Assembly (NCBI GenBank): GCA_030998225.1
Contig: JAPYXD010000680.1
Coordinates: 10,292,001-10,356,000 of the forward strand
Length of the DNA: 64,000 bases
Direction: 5' to 3'
From: Diplolepis rosae
Taxonomy: Eukaryota > Arthropoda > Insecta > Hymenoptera > Diplolepididae
A program made the position numbers and the translations under genes. Shown here piece by piece: positions 1-10,870 of the stretch (position 1 is the stretch's first letter; every line of letters starts with the position of its first letter). The notes beneath the pieces are model-generated. The model was given only the letters and a program-made list of their open reading frames with translations. It was not told the DNA's origin and did not search any database.

Positions 1-1145
1 TTCTTTCTGGACCTCGCGCTTCGCGCTTGGTCTTGTGCTCTTCGCATACATTTAAGTTTATTTATTATAATTTAATACTGAAGCTTAAACCAATTTTATA
101 TTAATATTACAGATGATGTAAATTACTCATTTTCTCAAATTCACTCAATTACTTTTTCAGTTTAAGTGAAACAGGAAATTCAATTTACTTAAGACTCTAT
201 CGGCCTTAAGGAACACATTCTCATCATGACACTCATGCTTTGCGCTCGATTTTCTGTATACATTTCAGTCACTTTTTAATAAATTACATGATTAAAATAA
301 TTTATTTTCTTCCAAATCTCTCAAAAAGGAAAAACAATCGTAGACTTTATTTAAGGAAACGATTTTGCAAAACAACGCTTATTTCGTATCTCACATATTT
401 TGGTGAAAAAAATCGAATTTTTTCAATATTAAAAATCAAAACATAAAATATACATCCTGTCGAGAAATTTCTTAATAAGAATGTGTAGACCTCATTTAGG
501 CAAATAATTTTTCATCTAAACGTTTTTTATGTACATATCTCACATATTTCGTCTAAAAAATGGAATTCTTGAATTTTAATTGTATTTTTTAGAATTGAAA
601 CGAAAAATATATGTTTTTTCAGAAACTATTTAAGACAAAATTTGTAGACATTATTGAAACGAACAACTTTGTATTCTTACGTTTTTTTCGTATCTCAGAA
701 ATTATTGTTAAAAAACGGAATTTTGGATTTTCAATATTTTTTTTTTAAATTAAAAAGAAAAATATGCATCTTATGAAAAAATGTTACAATTCAAATTTGT
801 AGGTCTTTATGTAGAAAATAATATTGTATTATAACGTTTTTTCGTATCTTGTATAATTTAACTGGAAAATGGAATTTTGATATTGACTTTTTTCAAGTTT
901 TAATATGCTGTAACATTTCTAATTTTGATTTAATCAAAAAATGTTATCAGGATAATTTGTAGAGATTTATGAGCACTATCAAAAAACAGTATTGAAATTT
1001 TTTATTTTTTTAAAAAGTTATTTTCAAAAACACAAAAGTAGTGCTCAATCCCTCAATTTTGATTGGATGTGGCTGGTTAACGAACTTGTCCTTACTTTTT
1101 CGGCTCCAATAAAGTGTGCCAAAGCTCAATTCAATCTAATAATTC
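1..1145 (+). repeat. Large AT-rich dispersed repeat, arm A (GCGAAGCGC family)
   Basis: Non-coding repeat arm that begins outside the window. It opens with a GC-rich tip containing GCGCTTCGCGCT, has a second GC module near 228-250 (TCATGACACTCATGC then CTTTGCGCTC), and continues as AT-rich sequence with recurring phrases such as 'cgtatctcacatatttt'. It ends near 1068-1145 with a block (GGCTGGTTAACGAAC) that recurs at 52781-52855. The reverse complement of much of it appears at 1795-2335 and 47590-48310. Short ORFs inside have no family features and I treat them as chance. The superfamily is unknown to me. Confidence 0.75.
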
Positions 1146-1169
1146 TATCGAGAGACCAAATTTTAAAAA

Positions 1170-1500
1170 ATTATGCGATTTTAATAAATTACAAATCACT
1201 TTTTCAAGAAAAGATTTCCTACAACTTAACCATTCCCAATTTTCGAAAATGAATAAATTATTAATTATCAAATCCAGCAATTTGTGTATTAAAATTTTGT
1301 TTTGGAAAATGTGTTTTTAATGGTTCCAACCATTAAAGAATTCATTTTTAAAAATCAGAAACGGTGAAGTTGTGGAAAATCTTTTCTCTGAAAAAATGAT
1401 TCATGATTTATTAGAATCGCATAATTTTTCAAATTTTTGTAAGAAGTAATAAGAAAAAAAGTTAGGTCAAAAATAAAATTTATTCATAAAATTATTCGTT
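1170..1500. repeat. Diverged copy of the 32.5/37.1-kb repeat module
   Basis: The order of phrases (tttcaagaaaag, cccaattttcgaaaatgaat, ttttggaaaatgtg, aaccattaaagaattcat, gttgtggaaaatc, gtaagaagtaat) follows the module at 32497-32872 and 37092-37488, with many substitutions. A further trace lies near 51240-51500. No coding signal. Confidence 0.55.
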
Positions 1501-1505
1501 ATTTT

Positions 1506-1760
1506 TTCCAACACGTCTAGTGATAATGGTACTTTCACGGTCTGTTTTAAGACGGGAAAATGGCTATTTTCATCACGAGTGGGAAAAATAGCAACAGCTG
1601 TGAAATCAGCCATTTTCCCGTCTCAAAACAGGTGGTAAATATACAATTTTTACTATAAATATTGGGAAAAATAACGTGTTTCACTCGAAGGGAACAAGCG
1701 ATTGTCAATTCATTTTGCAACTTTACACTCATTGGCAATCGCTTGTTTTCTCCACTAGCA
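1506..1760. repeat. Paired hairpins, probable MITE
   Basis: Two near-perfect inverted repeats sit side by side: 1542-1565 pairs with 1608-1631 (core AGACGGGAAAATGGCT), and 1695-1709 pairs with 1731-1745 (core CAAGCGATTG). This looks like a small foldback element between arms A and B. No target duplication was identified. Confidence 0.5.
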
Positions 1761-1794
1761 AAACAAATAGCTATTGCCTTAATGAGTTCTACAA

Positions 1795-2335
1795 ATTCTC
1801 ATTGGGACATTTTTTAACAAGATGTATATTTTATGTTTTGTTTTTAAAAAACTCTATTAAAAATCGAAAATTCAATGTTTTTACCAAAATATGAGAGATA
1901 CGAAATAATCGTTGTAATGTAAAATCGTTTGCTTAAATAAAGTTTACGATTGTTTTTCCTCATTGAGATATTTGGAAGAAGATAGATTCGTTTTAATTAT
2001 GTAAATTATTAGAAAGTTACAGAAATGCATACAGAAAGTCGAGCGTGAAGCGCAAGTTTCATGATGGGAATTGAATTGAATTTCCGTTTTTATTTAAAAT
2101 CAAAAACAAATTTAGTAACTTTGAGAAAATAAAATTCACATTTACAATATTATAAAGTTGACTTGAGTTTCGTAGTCAAATTACAAGAAATAAACTCGAA
2201 TTTATGCGAAGAATATATGGCCGAGCGCGAAGCGCGCGCCCTAGGTGCACTCAAATTTTTTAAATGCAAATGGACATGAACTAAAAAATTGAGCGCGAAG
2301 CGCGAGTATCATGTGTTCCTCAAGATCGATAGAGT
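1795..2335 (-). repeat. Large AT-rich dispersed repeat, arm B (inverted relative to arm A)
   Basis: Reverse-complement counterpart of arm A. GC modules are seen at 2040-2056, 2220-2245 (GAGCGCGAAGCGCGCG) and 2289-2305 (GAGCGCGAAGCGCGAG). With arm A it forms a large inverted pair, GC tips outward, enclosing 1146-1794. It could be the terminal inverted repeat of a big DNA element or a head-to-head duplication. Confidence 0.7.
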
Positions 2336-2394
2336 CTTAAGTAAATTGAATTTATTTTTTCATTTGAATTTCATTTTGAAATCAAAAACCAATT

Positions 2395-2660
2395 TTTTAA
2401 TCATATTTTGTTAGAATTACTAAAATTTAGTAGTAATTACGAAAAAATCGTTGGTGCAACAAAAATGTTAATTTTTTAAAAATAATTTAGTTTGTTGAAA
2501 GCTTTGGTTAAGTCATCTAAATAATTTTGTCGTCCTAGTAAAATATACAATCGCGCATGCGCCGCGTTTTCTTCACATAATCCGTTTAGAAATTTCTCTG
2601 TGTCCTGTGTTGAGGTTAGATTTTTATAGAATCCTAATCAGAGTTTCTTATCTATAGGAT
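2395..2660 (+). repeat. Dispersed repeat, copy 1 (second copy at 11405)
   Basis: About 260 bp that matches 11405-11660 in the same order: attttgttagaattacta, gtaattacgaaaaaatcg, aatcgcgcatgcgccgcg, gaaatttctctgtgtcct, tttttatagaatcct. The two copies differ by scattered substitutions. No ORF; class unknown. Confidence 0.75.
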
Positions 2661-4931
2661 AAACTTACTAGGAAACTTTTGGTATATCTTTTATTTGAAC
2701 AATAATCCAATCAAATGAAATGAACTTTCCAAAAACTTAACTTTTATTTTATTTCTGTTATTTCTATTTATTATTATATATTTATATATTATTTTACTTA
2801 TATTATTTCAATACTTTTTTGTAGATTAAGTAATTTGATAGATTGAACTAAAAAATTTCTTTTGAATCAATCGACATTTTGTTAAATCAACCGAAAATTC
2901 GATTTTTTACAAAATTTTGGATGTGTAAGGTCAAAGTTTATTTTTCGCTTAAAAAAACGCTAATTTTTTGGCTATTAAAGAAAAAAACATATTTATCGGA
3001 ATAAAAATTCCTTCTTTCACGCACTAAATATTGATATTTGAAATGAGTGATTAAAATTTGAAAGCGATCGGTTGAGTCGTTTCAGAGATGTCGTGGGAAC
3101 CGATTTCAAAAACGTCGTTATGAGAAAAACGCGATTGAAATTTTAAGTGTTGTTTACAAGTAAACAACATTGTTTTTTAGCTTATATAAAGATATCGATT
3201 CAAGGACTATATAATGAATCTTCTGCCTCATTTTCAGCCTCTGTAGAAGCAATTTTTTACGGTCGATTTTTTCAAATTTCTATTTGACCCTAACCCCTTA
3301 ATATTTTTGTATACCCAACCAAGAGGTTAGTTTGAATAAAAAAAAAATTTTCTAAGTGTACTTTCTCCTGTTTTTATTTTAATCTTCCCAAGTATCAAAT
3401 GATCAAAAGAAGTTAATCGATAAGCGAAAAATATTTTTTCTTCCCTCGTAAACAACTTTGTCGTGCGAAACGGAGCCGGGAGAGTTTGGTAATTGGTTCT
3501 GGAAAGGCTGCGAAGCCTTTTCATGCAAACTTGTACTTTTATCGTTGATTCTCCTTAGCCGAATCACGTACTCAAGTGGAAATGAGTTGAAAGCGGCAGG
3601 GCCTGGTGCACCAAAAGAGTCTTGATATCTCAATCGCCGATGAAAAGAGCAATAATTTGCGACGCCACCCAGAACGAAGATTGCACCATACGCTTCATGA
3701 AACGAGAACCTCGAAAAGTACCAAAATTATAATAATGATTCAGAACGATTTTCAGTTAAGACATTAGGCGACGTATAATTTGAACGGGTACCAGGCACGT
3801 AAATAAAGAGCGCGCTATTTTTGGGCCCTTTCATGATAATAAACTTTAACACATATTATGCAGATCTAAAAGAAAACGATCGAGTCTATTCAACCGCGCA
3901 TAATTTCATTATTAATGTCCGGGTGTGAAGAACCCAGTTCCAGAATAATGACCCTCACTAATAATTTTGTACCGATTCACAGGCACTTTTGTAATTTGTT
4001 AATTCTTCACAGATTCGCGGTTAAATTCATGATCGCGTGTCTCACATCATTTCAAACTCGAATCGAAGAACTCCCTCTAGGAATATGTTTTGATGCCACA
4101 AGAGTTTGAAAAATAACCACAATTATAGTAATTTTTTGTATTGTTCGAAAAAAAATAACATTGAGCTCCATTGTTTTCGATCTTGTCGTTCACCCCTCCG
4201 GTAAACTCATGTCTAAGAAAAAGAAATAAGTAGGTCGAGAAATGTAAGGAAGAGGGAAGAGAAAAAAAAGTGGGGGTTAATAATCTGGAATTTCGATCAA
4301 AATTATAGGACCAGATAAATGAATAGTTTACGAGCAGCGAAAATGGGCTGGGATAAATATCAACCTTCCCAGGTATCGTGCACCTTCCATGCTCATCTCT
4401 TTCGATGAACTTTTATGCTGAATGCAATATTATTATCGTTTGTAAATCATTAACCAGTGCTTCTGATTAAACACTAGTTAATTGGAAGTCAATCAGTATA
4501 TTGATTGATTATTCGAAGCAATCATTATTTATTATTCAGTTTTAAAATTATACTGAAAATTCTTTTTTAAATAAAATTATTGATATTTCATAATTAGCAT
4601 AAAAAATGGATGAAGGAAGATTTTTTTTATTAGGAATTTTTCAAAAATTAAATACACATTTCATCAGAAGAATTTATTTAGAGTCGAATCTTTTTATATA
4701 GTAATAAATAGTTGTGTACATAATATTATATCTTCATTTTCTACAGAATAGTATATTTTGCAACTAGGATAAAAAAAATGTATTTTGCGAGTGTGAAGTT
4801 TTATGGCCGAGCAAAGTGAGGGTAACAACTAGACGAGTAAAATTAATGTTTTTCCCGTGTCACACAGAATTTTTTTTTTCTACTAGGGGGTCAGAAAATG
4901 GATTTATTTGCCCCGCAAATTTATATTTATA
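2661..4931. other. No gene recognised
   Basis: AT-rich DNA without a convincing ORF. At 3280-3300 a phrase reading GACCCTAACCCC abuts TTAA and resembles the GGGG-starting ends of the TTAA elements described elsewhere, but no matching left end was found. 3440-3720 is richer in GC and may be single-copy host DNA. Short minus-strand ORFs there (3327-3633) overlap each other in different frames and show no domain. Confidence 0.5.
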
Positions 4932-5033
4932 AAAAATAATTTTTTGTACCAGCGGGTCATAAAGTGGATTTTATTGCCCCATGCGGGGCAAATAAATCCA
5001 TTTTCTGACCCGCTGGTACAAAAAATTATTTTT
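4932..5033. repeat. Near-perfect 100-bp hairpin
   Basis: Inverted repeat with arms of about 48 bp; core TTTTTTGTACCAGCGGGTCA pairs with TGACCCGCTGGTACAAAAAA around GCCCCATGCGGGGC. A partial third copy of the arm (GGGGGTCAGAAAATGGATTT) lies just upstream at 4886-4905. It may be the centre of a small foldback element. Confidence 0.8.
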
Positions 5034-5050
5034 TACGATAAAACTTCATT

Positions 5051-5837
5051 TTGTTTTTTCACTGAAAAACTATACTTCTATTTTAAAAATATATACGTAA
5101 TATTTACCAAAAATATTTTCTTATAATAAAAATTTCGTCCTTGCAATGTTTATAATTGGAATTAATCAGATGGAAATGCGATCATGATTTTATAAGTTTC
5201 AGTTGTTTTTCTCGAGTGTAATATTATACTGACGAAAATTCTCATTATGACCTACATATCTTGTCACAAATGGAAATGTAGTTTTACCAAAAAGATGAGA
5301 AACTTCAAATGCTAGCCTTCAACGTCAACAGATATTTTCTTGAAACTGGTTAACTTTCTTAAATCTACATTTTTCCCTGCATTCAGTAACTTAATATTCC
5401 AGAAGAGTTTATTTCCTTATTTTTCAGTTCTTAAATTGCATTTCATATCGCTATTCGAAACTAAATCACGCTTGAAAATCTGAAATTGGATAATTCTTTT
5501 AAGTCAAAACTTTTTTTTCTCAAATCAGCAACATTATGTTTTGATTTAACATACGATTTTGATTTCTGAGAATATTGTTTTGCTCTTATGTTAACATATC
5601 CGAATATACAAAATAATAGACAGCCGTAATGGCATTATTTCTCATGAAGTAAAGAGGGATAATGTCAAAATTTTACATCAAGATAAGAATTACTTAAAGA
5701 AATCATTAGCTGAAATGATTTTTATAAAAATCCAAAAAATTAATGCTTCGAATAAAATCTCTAATTAAGAAAATTTTTATCAAATTTACAATATGATCTG
5801 AGAATGCTTAACATAAATTCAATTTTATGAATTATTA
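5051..5837. other. No gene recognised
   Basis: AT-rich sequence; only short random ORFs and no repeat I could match elsewhere in the window. Confidence 0.5.
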
Positions 5838-6107
5838 TCTTTAAAATGTTATTATAATATTTCAAATTAATTAGTTGAGTTTGAAATTTTTGTCACTGCC
5901 TACATTATCGGAGGATCACTAGTCGCGTATCAGATAGGATACGTTGTCGACAGGTGTCCTCGTAGACAATTTCAAACTCTTAAATCGCAAATAATGCAAA
6001 TAAATTCAATATTTAAAGAATTTGAAAATCTTTCTGTGGAAAAAATGACGCTTTCGACTGCGCTGGGATTCGAGCCCAGGTCTTTCTTTAAAATGTTATT
6101 ATAATAT
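5838..6107 (-). mobile_element. SINE-like insertion with 23-bp target duplication
   Basis: The 23-bp string at 5838-5860 (starts TCTTTAAAATG, ends TATAATAT) is repeated exactly at 6085-6107. It brackets a 224-bp insert. Read on the minus strand, the insert starts with CCTGGGCTCGAATCCCAG, which resembles a tRNA T-arm and a B box (one mismatch to GGTTCGANTCC), followed by a body that contains a TTGAAATT...AATTTCAA inverted pair. Long duplications of this kind are typical of LINE-driven target-primed insertion. A clear A box is missing, so it may be 5' truncated. Confidence 0.6.
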
Positions 6108-6792
6108 AATTATAATTTCAAATTTTTACTACTGTATAAGGTTAGAAATATAAATATTGTATATAATTAAAAATTGTACGTATTGTTTATAATTATTTTT
6201 CACACAAAGAAAGTTTTTAAAGAAAAAATTAGCTCAATTTCGTTTTAAGTTTACAATTACAATCAACTTAATTTAAATTACTTTTATTCTCAAATTCTCA
6301 AATTTAATAAATTAAATTTTATTATTAATAATATGATATTCAATACAGAAATAACCACACAATATGACGAAATCGATTTTATTAATGCCACGAAACTAAT
6401 TTCAACAATGTTGACAAACTTAATCTATCCCTGAGGAAGAAATCTGCATGTGTTTCGAAATATTGGAAGAAGGAAAATATTTATGTTAATCATATTTTTT
6501 CCGATTGAGTCGTTTTTTTTATCATATGACTGTTCAATCTATTACCAATTCTCGGATGTAAAAACATATCATTTTTATATATGCTCTCATTTCAAATGGA
6601 AATTTTGTCCTTTGATTCTTTTTATCAACATATAAACTTGACTTAATCTAAAATCTGTAATCATAAAAATAAAATACACGGATTATTCATTAACTTTATT
6701 ATATTTTTTGACCATTAAATATGACTGGTTAGAAATAAAATACACGGATTATGCATTAACTTTATTATATTTTTTGTCCATCAAATATGACT
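6108..6792. other. AT-rich stretch with a 59-bp tandem duplication
   Basis: No gene. 6668-6726 is repeated at 6734-6792 with few changes (shared start AATAAAATACACGGATTAT), consistent with a local duplication. Confidence 0.7.
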
Positions 6793-7130
6793 TTGGTATT
6801 GTCTATCGAATAGTAATCTCTGCCCGTGTTTACAATTTCACTTGGCTTCTGATGAGGGGATAGGGTCCAGGGACCTGGAAGTTCGTCTATGCAAATCCCA
6901 CCCCCGTTTCAGAGTCCCTTGTTCGCTGAGACATGATTAAACACAGAATGCCGTTGTCCCTCCTCCTCCCCTTCTAACAAACTCGCGGCCCTTTCACCCA
7001 ATCCCTGGGATTCAACCCCAGTTTAATCACTTTCAAAAACCTCTCCTTTATATGCCGTTCAATAATGTCAAGCCACCCCCAATATTCAAAGCTTTCTCAC
7101 GAGTACGTCTCGCTTTGTTTTAATTCACTC
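6793..7130. other. GC-richer, possibly single-copy segment
   Basis: Compositional break from its AT-rich surroundings, with pyrimidine-rich blocks (TCCCTCCTCCTCCCCTTC) and no ORF or match elsewhere in the window. It could be a host regulatory element or untranslated exon, but nothing in the sequence proves this. Confidence 0.3.
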
Positions 7131-7730
7131 TCCAATAATTATTCAATCATATTTTATTAATTTTACAAGTTTCATTTCAAACTTATAATTTTTTTGCAAT
7201 AGGTAGCCACTGAAAAATCATAAACACTGCAGGTTTTCATTTATTATATTATTAATATTTATTGTCATGTTAGACATAATTCATCTCTGCGTCGTTAAAT
7301 TTTTGATTCACTAATTTTTTGTTAAAAGAAAGACAAAAATCCCGATGGATTCGTGATTTGAATTCTCATAAAGAAAGATTTATTTCAACTTGACCTCTTT
7401 GAAAAAATACAAATGTTAAACGATTTGATAAAACTTTGCGAACTTTGAAAATGATTGTAAAATTTATTGAGCATTTGAACAAATTATCCGCTTCAAAATG
7501 TAAATTGAATAAATTGAGAAGATTTTATGTCATTTGAAGTTACGAAACGCTGCATTTCTAATCCTGATTTTTGAGTTTTGGATAAATAAAAGAATAGACT
7601 TAATTTCAAACATGTCAAGTAATAATTTGTATTTTATATTTTTGAAAAATTCACCAATTTTGAGCAAACCAGAGAGTTTTTGAGTAGATGTATGTGAATT
7701 TGGGTTCAAAATTGATAAATTTAAAATCGA
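7131..7730. other. No gene recognised
   Basis: AT-rich DNA between the GC-richer segment and the LINE; nothing recognisable. Confidence 0.5.
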
Positions 7731-7739
7731 AGAACCTGA

Positions 7740-8130
7740 AGGAGCCTGAAGGAGACTGCAGACAAGCAGCCGGAGGTGAAGAAGCCTGAAGCCTCCACAA
7801 AAGAAGAGGAATAGGTGGAGGTCCCAACCAGGAAGAACCTTCGGAAGAAAAAGCCTAAACCGGAGGCTCGCTCAGAAGCGGTGTTAATAAAGCCCGCTGA
7901 GGGTGTGAGCTACGCGTCCATTTTAAAAGACCTCAAGAAGCGCGCCAAACCTGACGAGCTGGGCGTCACAGTCCAGGGAATTAGGGAGACGCGCTCTAAG
8001 GACCTGCTGGAGAAACTAAAATGTTCCAAAGAAGGCAAATGACGGCTAGATACCGCCTTAAAAGAGGTTATTGGTGCTAGTGGGACTGTCCGCCACCTCA
8101 TCCCCAGGATCGAGGTCAAGATCGCGGACA
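7740..8130 (+). pseudogene. LINE ORF1 (gag) fragment, N-terminal half
   Basis: Lysine- and proline-rich gag region. The readable frame contains PAEGVSYASILKDLKK, then GVTVQGIRETRSKDLLEKL, and after an in-frame TGA at 8041 continues as TALKEVIGASGTVRHLIPRI. This pattern (charged linker, then a domain preceding zinc knuckles) is usual for ORF1 of jockey/R1-type elements, which packages the element RNA. Stops at about 7813 and 8041 show it is dead. It is cut off by the mariner TA target at 8131; the same protein resumes at 9063. Confidence 0.8.
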
Positions 8131-8132
8131 TA

Positions 8133-9060
8133 AAGTGTGATCAAATTGGAGGTCCTTTTTCCAATAGGGTTTTATTGACATGTCACGCGTGACTACTGTC
8201 AAACTAAATACACAATTTTATTCAGTTTTTATTGACATTTCATCATGGAAAGACTTACGTCTCAACAACGTTTACAAATCGTACAATTATATTACGAAAA
8301 TGGACGCTCTGTGAAAAGTGTTTATCGCGCACTCAGGCCAATTTATGGTGTACATAATCGTCCTACCGAACGCACTACTCGGCATACCATCGGCAAACTC
8401 GAGAATAATTTAACATTATTGGATGTTACTCGACCGATTACACCACGTATAGCCCGAACTGTAGAGAATATTCCGGCTGTAAATGAGAATTTTGCCGAAG
8501 ACCCGGAAGAATCGATTCGGCGCCGATCTCAACAACTTGGCGTATCTTATGGCACTACTTGGGCGATTTTTGATGCCGGAAATTGAAGCCCGTAATCTCC
8601 ACTACATTTGGTTCCAACAAGACGGCGCTACATGTCATACAGCCCGTGAAACAATGGATTTACTGCGTAGTCGTTTCGGTGAGCAATTTATCTCTCGTCT
8701 CGGACCGGTGGATTGGCCTCCAAGATCGTGTGACATCACACCTTTGGACTTTTATTTGTGGGGGTATATAAAGTCTAAATGTTTTTTGGATAAACCAGCT
8801 ACTATTGGGGCATTGGAAGTCAACATTACTGAAGTTATTAGCGAGATACCGACCGAAGTCCTCGAGCGAGTCATTCAAAATTGGTGTTTATGGATCGACG
8901 AATTAAAGCGCAGTTGCGGACAACATTTGAAAGGGGTTATCTTTAAAAAATAAATGTCGTGAATGGTTCTACACAAAAATAAAAAAGATTGCCCTATCAA
9001 TTTGAATTTTCGTTGTTTTATTTCAATTTAAAATCCAATACCTCTAAATTGATCACCCTT
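8133..9060 (+). mobile_element. Internally deleted mariner-family element (TA duplication)
   Basis: A 928-bp element flanked by TA at 8131-8132 and 9061-9062. Terminal inverted repeats: left AAGTGTGATCAAATTGGAGG, right (reverse complement) AAGGGTGATCAATTTAGAGG. It carries fused remnants of a transposase; a full-length relative would be expected to be a few hundred bases longer. It sits inside LINE gag, so it is younger than that LINE copy. Confidence 0.93.
8245..8953 (+). pseudogene. Mariner-type transposase (DUF4817-like N-terminus), internally deleted
   Basis: The first part (8245-8586) is a helix-turn-helix DNA-binding region starting MERLTSQQRLQIVQLYYENG, of the DUF4817 type, followed by EESIRRRSQQLGVSYGTTW. 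The second part, in another frame (readable from about 8570 to 8953), is the end of the catalytic domain with WFQQDGATCHTAR (second acidic residue) and WPPRSCDITPLDFYLWG (third acidic residue). The segment between them, with the first catalytic aspartate, is gone and the frames do not match across the join near 8565-8580. It cannot make an active transposase but could still be mobilised through its ends. Confidence 0.9.
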
Positions 9061-9062
9061 TA

Positions 9063-9690
9063 GAACCCAGCATTGAAGCCGAGGATGCTCTCTAAATCTG
9101 AATCAGTCAAATTGTCATTGATTGAATCAGTGATTTGCCTCTTCACTGATTCATCAGTGAACAAATATCTTTCACTGTTAAATCAGTTAATTTTCACTGA
9201 TTCATCAGTGAAAAAGATATTTTTTACTGTCAAATCAGTCAATTTTCACTGAAATAATCAGTAGATGTTGACTGATTCAAATTTAGAGAGTGTCGAAGTT
9301 GCTGTAAGAGGCTTTTTTGATCATGGATCGGAGTTAGAACCCAACGTGTCTCTAACTAAGAAACCATACCGAGGAAACAAAGGTCAAGGTCAAGGTGACC
9401 CACATTAAAATTGGGTGGGTCTCCTGCACGGTCCGTCGAAAAATGGAGGTAAATCGGTGTTACCACTGTCTTGGCTTTGGCCACATGGCGGTAAACTGCC
9501 GGGGGCCCGATCGAAGCAGAAGTTGCTGCAGGTGCGGCAAAGAGGGACACGCTACGGGGTCTTGCACAAGGAAACCGCAGTGCTACCTTTGCTCCGCATG
9601 AGAAAATAAGCCCCGGGATGATCATATTCTGGGAACAATGCGTTGTGCGGCTTTTCGGGAAGCAGCCCTGAAGAGTAAGCCTTCAAGAGG
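9063..9690 (+). pseudogene. LINE ORF1 (gag) fragment with CCHC zinc knuckles
   Basis: Continuation of the LINE gag. Removing the MITE at 9088-9290 with one TG joins GAGGATG to TCGAAGTT and restores an open frame reading AEDVEVAVRGFFDHG. After a frameshift near 9390 the protein continues with two clear CCHC knuckles, CYHCLGFGHMAVNC and CCRCGKEGHATGSC. A third begins at CYLC and is completed after a TGA by HILGTMRC. Three knuckles are usual for ORF1 of jockey/R1-type LINEs, where they bind nucleic acid. Confidence 0.88.
9088..9290. mobile_element. MITE, CTCTCTAAA family, copy 1 (TG duplication)
   Basis: 203 bp with ends CTCTCTAAATCTGAATCAGT and the inverted ATTCAAATTTAGAGAG. The interior repeats the phrase CACTGATTCATCAGTG. 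Direct TG at 9086-9087 and 9291-9292. Excision with one TG restores the LINE frame, so the boundaries are exact. Confidence 0.92.
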
Positions 9691-9916
9691 CCACGCATGA
9701 AGCCAAGCAAGCAGTAAATAAGGACGCCGAAGCTTGGCGTAGAGCATCTATAGAACGTGTCCCTGAAGTTTAAAGCTAACGCGGTTCCGAGGCCATGGGC
9801 TGGTGGGAAAGCAGAAGAGTTTTGAGTTTAGTGGGTATTGCTTCGGCCGAGTCCCATACAATGTGCGTAAATGCATTCTTTATCTCCCCTGATAAAAAAA
9901 AAAAAAAAAAAAAAAA

Positions 9917-10379
9917 TGGCAAATCGAAATAATACTTCATAATATAGTTCTTCATGCCATAATTTGTGTCGAATAAAAAAAAATTGAAATATATCAACGC
10001 TTTGATTTTGTCGCAATTCGTGTGAATTTCGTTTTTGACACATTTAAATTCACAGAAATTTAACGCTATCCAAATAAATTCGTAATGAAAAATTGATATA
10101 AATTAGAATTAAAATTTGAACTATTACAAGAAATAAGCACGAGCTAAACAAATACTTTTCAATATACCCAAATTCTTGCTTTTTTGATGATTTTTTAAAT
10201 GATATAACTACAATATTTTTTATTAAAATGTATATTAAGCGGCTGGAAACCCCCTGTTTCGCGAAGTTTAATGAAAACAAACTAATTCATAAAATATTCG
10301 AAATTAAAATCGCTATTTAAATGTTCCCAATTTTTTTCTGAGATTGATGCCAATTTTTTCTATTTCGATTACAAATTCA
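9917..10379. other. No gene recognised
   Basis: AT-rich flank of the LINE; overlapping short minus-strand ORFs (9776-10280) include the poly(A) read as phenylalanines and are chance. Confidence 0.5.
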
Positions 10380-10870
10380 TGTTCAGCGACACTAGAAATA
10401 CCTTTCACTGTTAAAAATATATTATTAGCTCCAACACACTTTGATAATACGAAGAGTAAATTGAAATTATTATTTTCATAAATTATAAAAAATTAATATT
10501 TTCAAACGTTTCGACTCTGATCATGGTCCATATCAGTGATCTTTATTTGTAAAATATCAAAAAGCAATAAAGAAAATATTGTACATGTGAGCCCTATTTT
10601 AAAGTAAACTTTGGTAATAAGAAAAAATGTAAAGAACCGTGAGAAAATTTACATAAAATTGTACAGAAAAACATCGATAAAATACCTAAAACTTCTTTAA
10701 GAATAAGAATAAAATTCTAGCCCACAACTTTCGAGATACCTGAATTAAAAAACTAGTATATATTTGCGTCTAATCGTATGAAATTTATTATTTGAAGGTC
10801 GATACAAGTCCTATTTTATTAATATACATTACTGAAAAACATGTTATCTCATGTAATGTAAGTTCAATAC
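10380..10870 (-). repeat. Foldback-family fragment with hammerhead-like motif
   Basis: Relative of the arms at 20.8 and 22.2 kb. 10503-10539 on the minus strand reads CACTGATATGGACC...GAGTCGAAACGTTTG. A downstream block at 10795-10865 (aaggtcgatacaagtcc, ttactgaaaaaca) matches 22290-22345 and 34770-34850 in order. Boundaries are unclear. Confidence 0.5.

Larger units (their letters stand above)
7731..9916 (+). mobile_element. LINE (jockey/R1-type) remnant lacking ORF2, hosting two insertions
   Basis: Non-LTR retrotransposon copy much richer in GC than its flanks. It runs from the middle of ORF1 (gag) through the three zinc knuckles (9455-9650) and then passes within about 150 bp into a 3' tail ending in 23 A's at 9894-9916. 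The whole reverse-transcriptase/endonuclease ORF expected between them is absent, so this is an internally deleted or non-autonomous copy. A mariner (8133-9060) and a MITE (9088-9290) have inserted into gag. The octamer AAATCGAA at 7723-7730 recurs just after the poly(A), a weak candidate for the target duplication. Confidence 0.85.

Noticed and set aside
1..2335. Possible integrated virus or Polinton, suggested by the long inverted arms
   Set aside because: No capsid, polymerase, integrase or protease trace is visible in or between the arms; kept as an unclassified repeat.
8131..9062. Whether the 8.2-kb transposase could be active by frameshifting
   Set aside because: The first catalytic residue and the central part of the domain are deleted, so no frame combination would give a complete enzyme.
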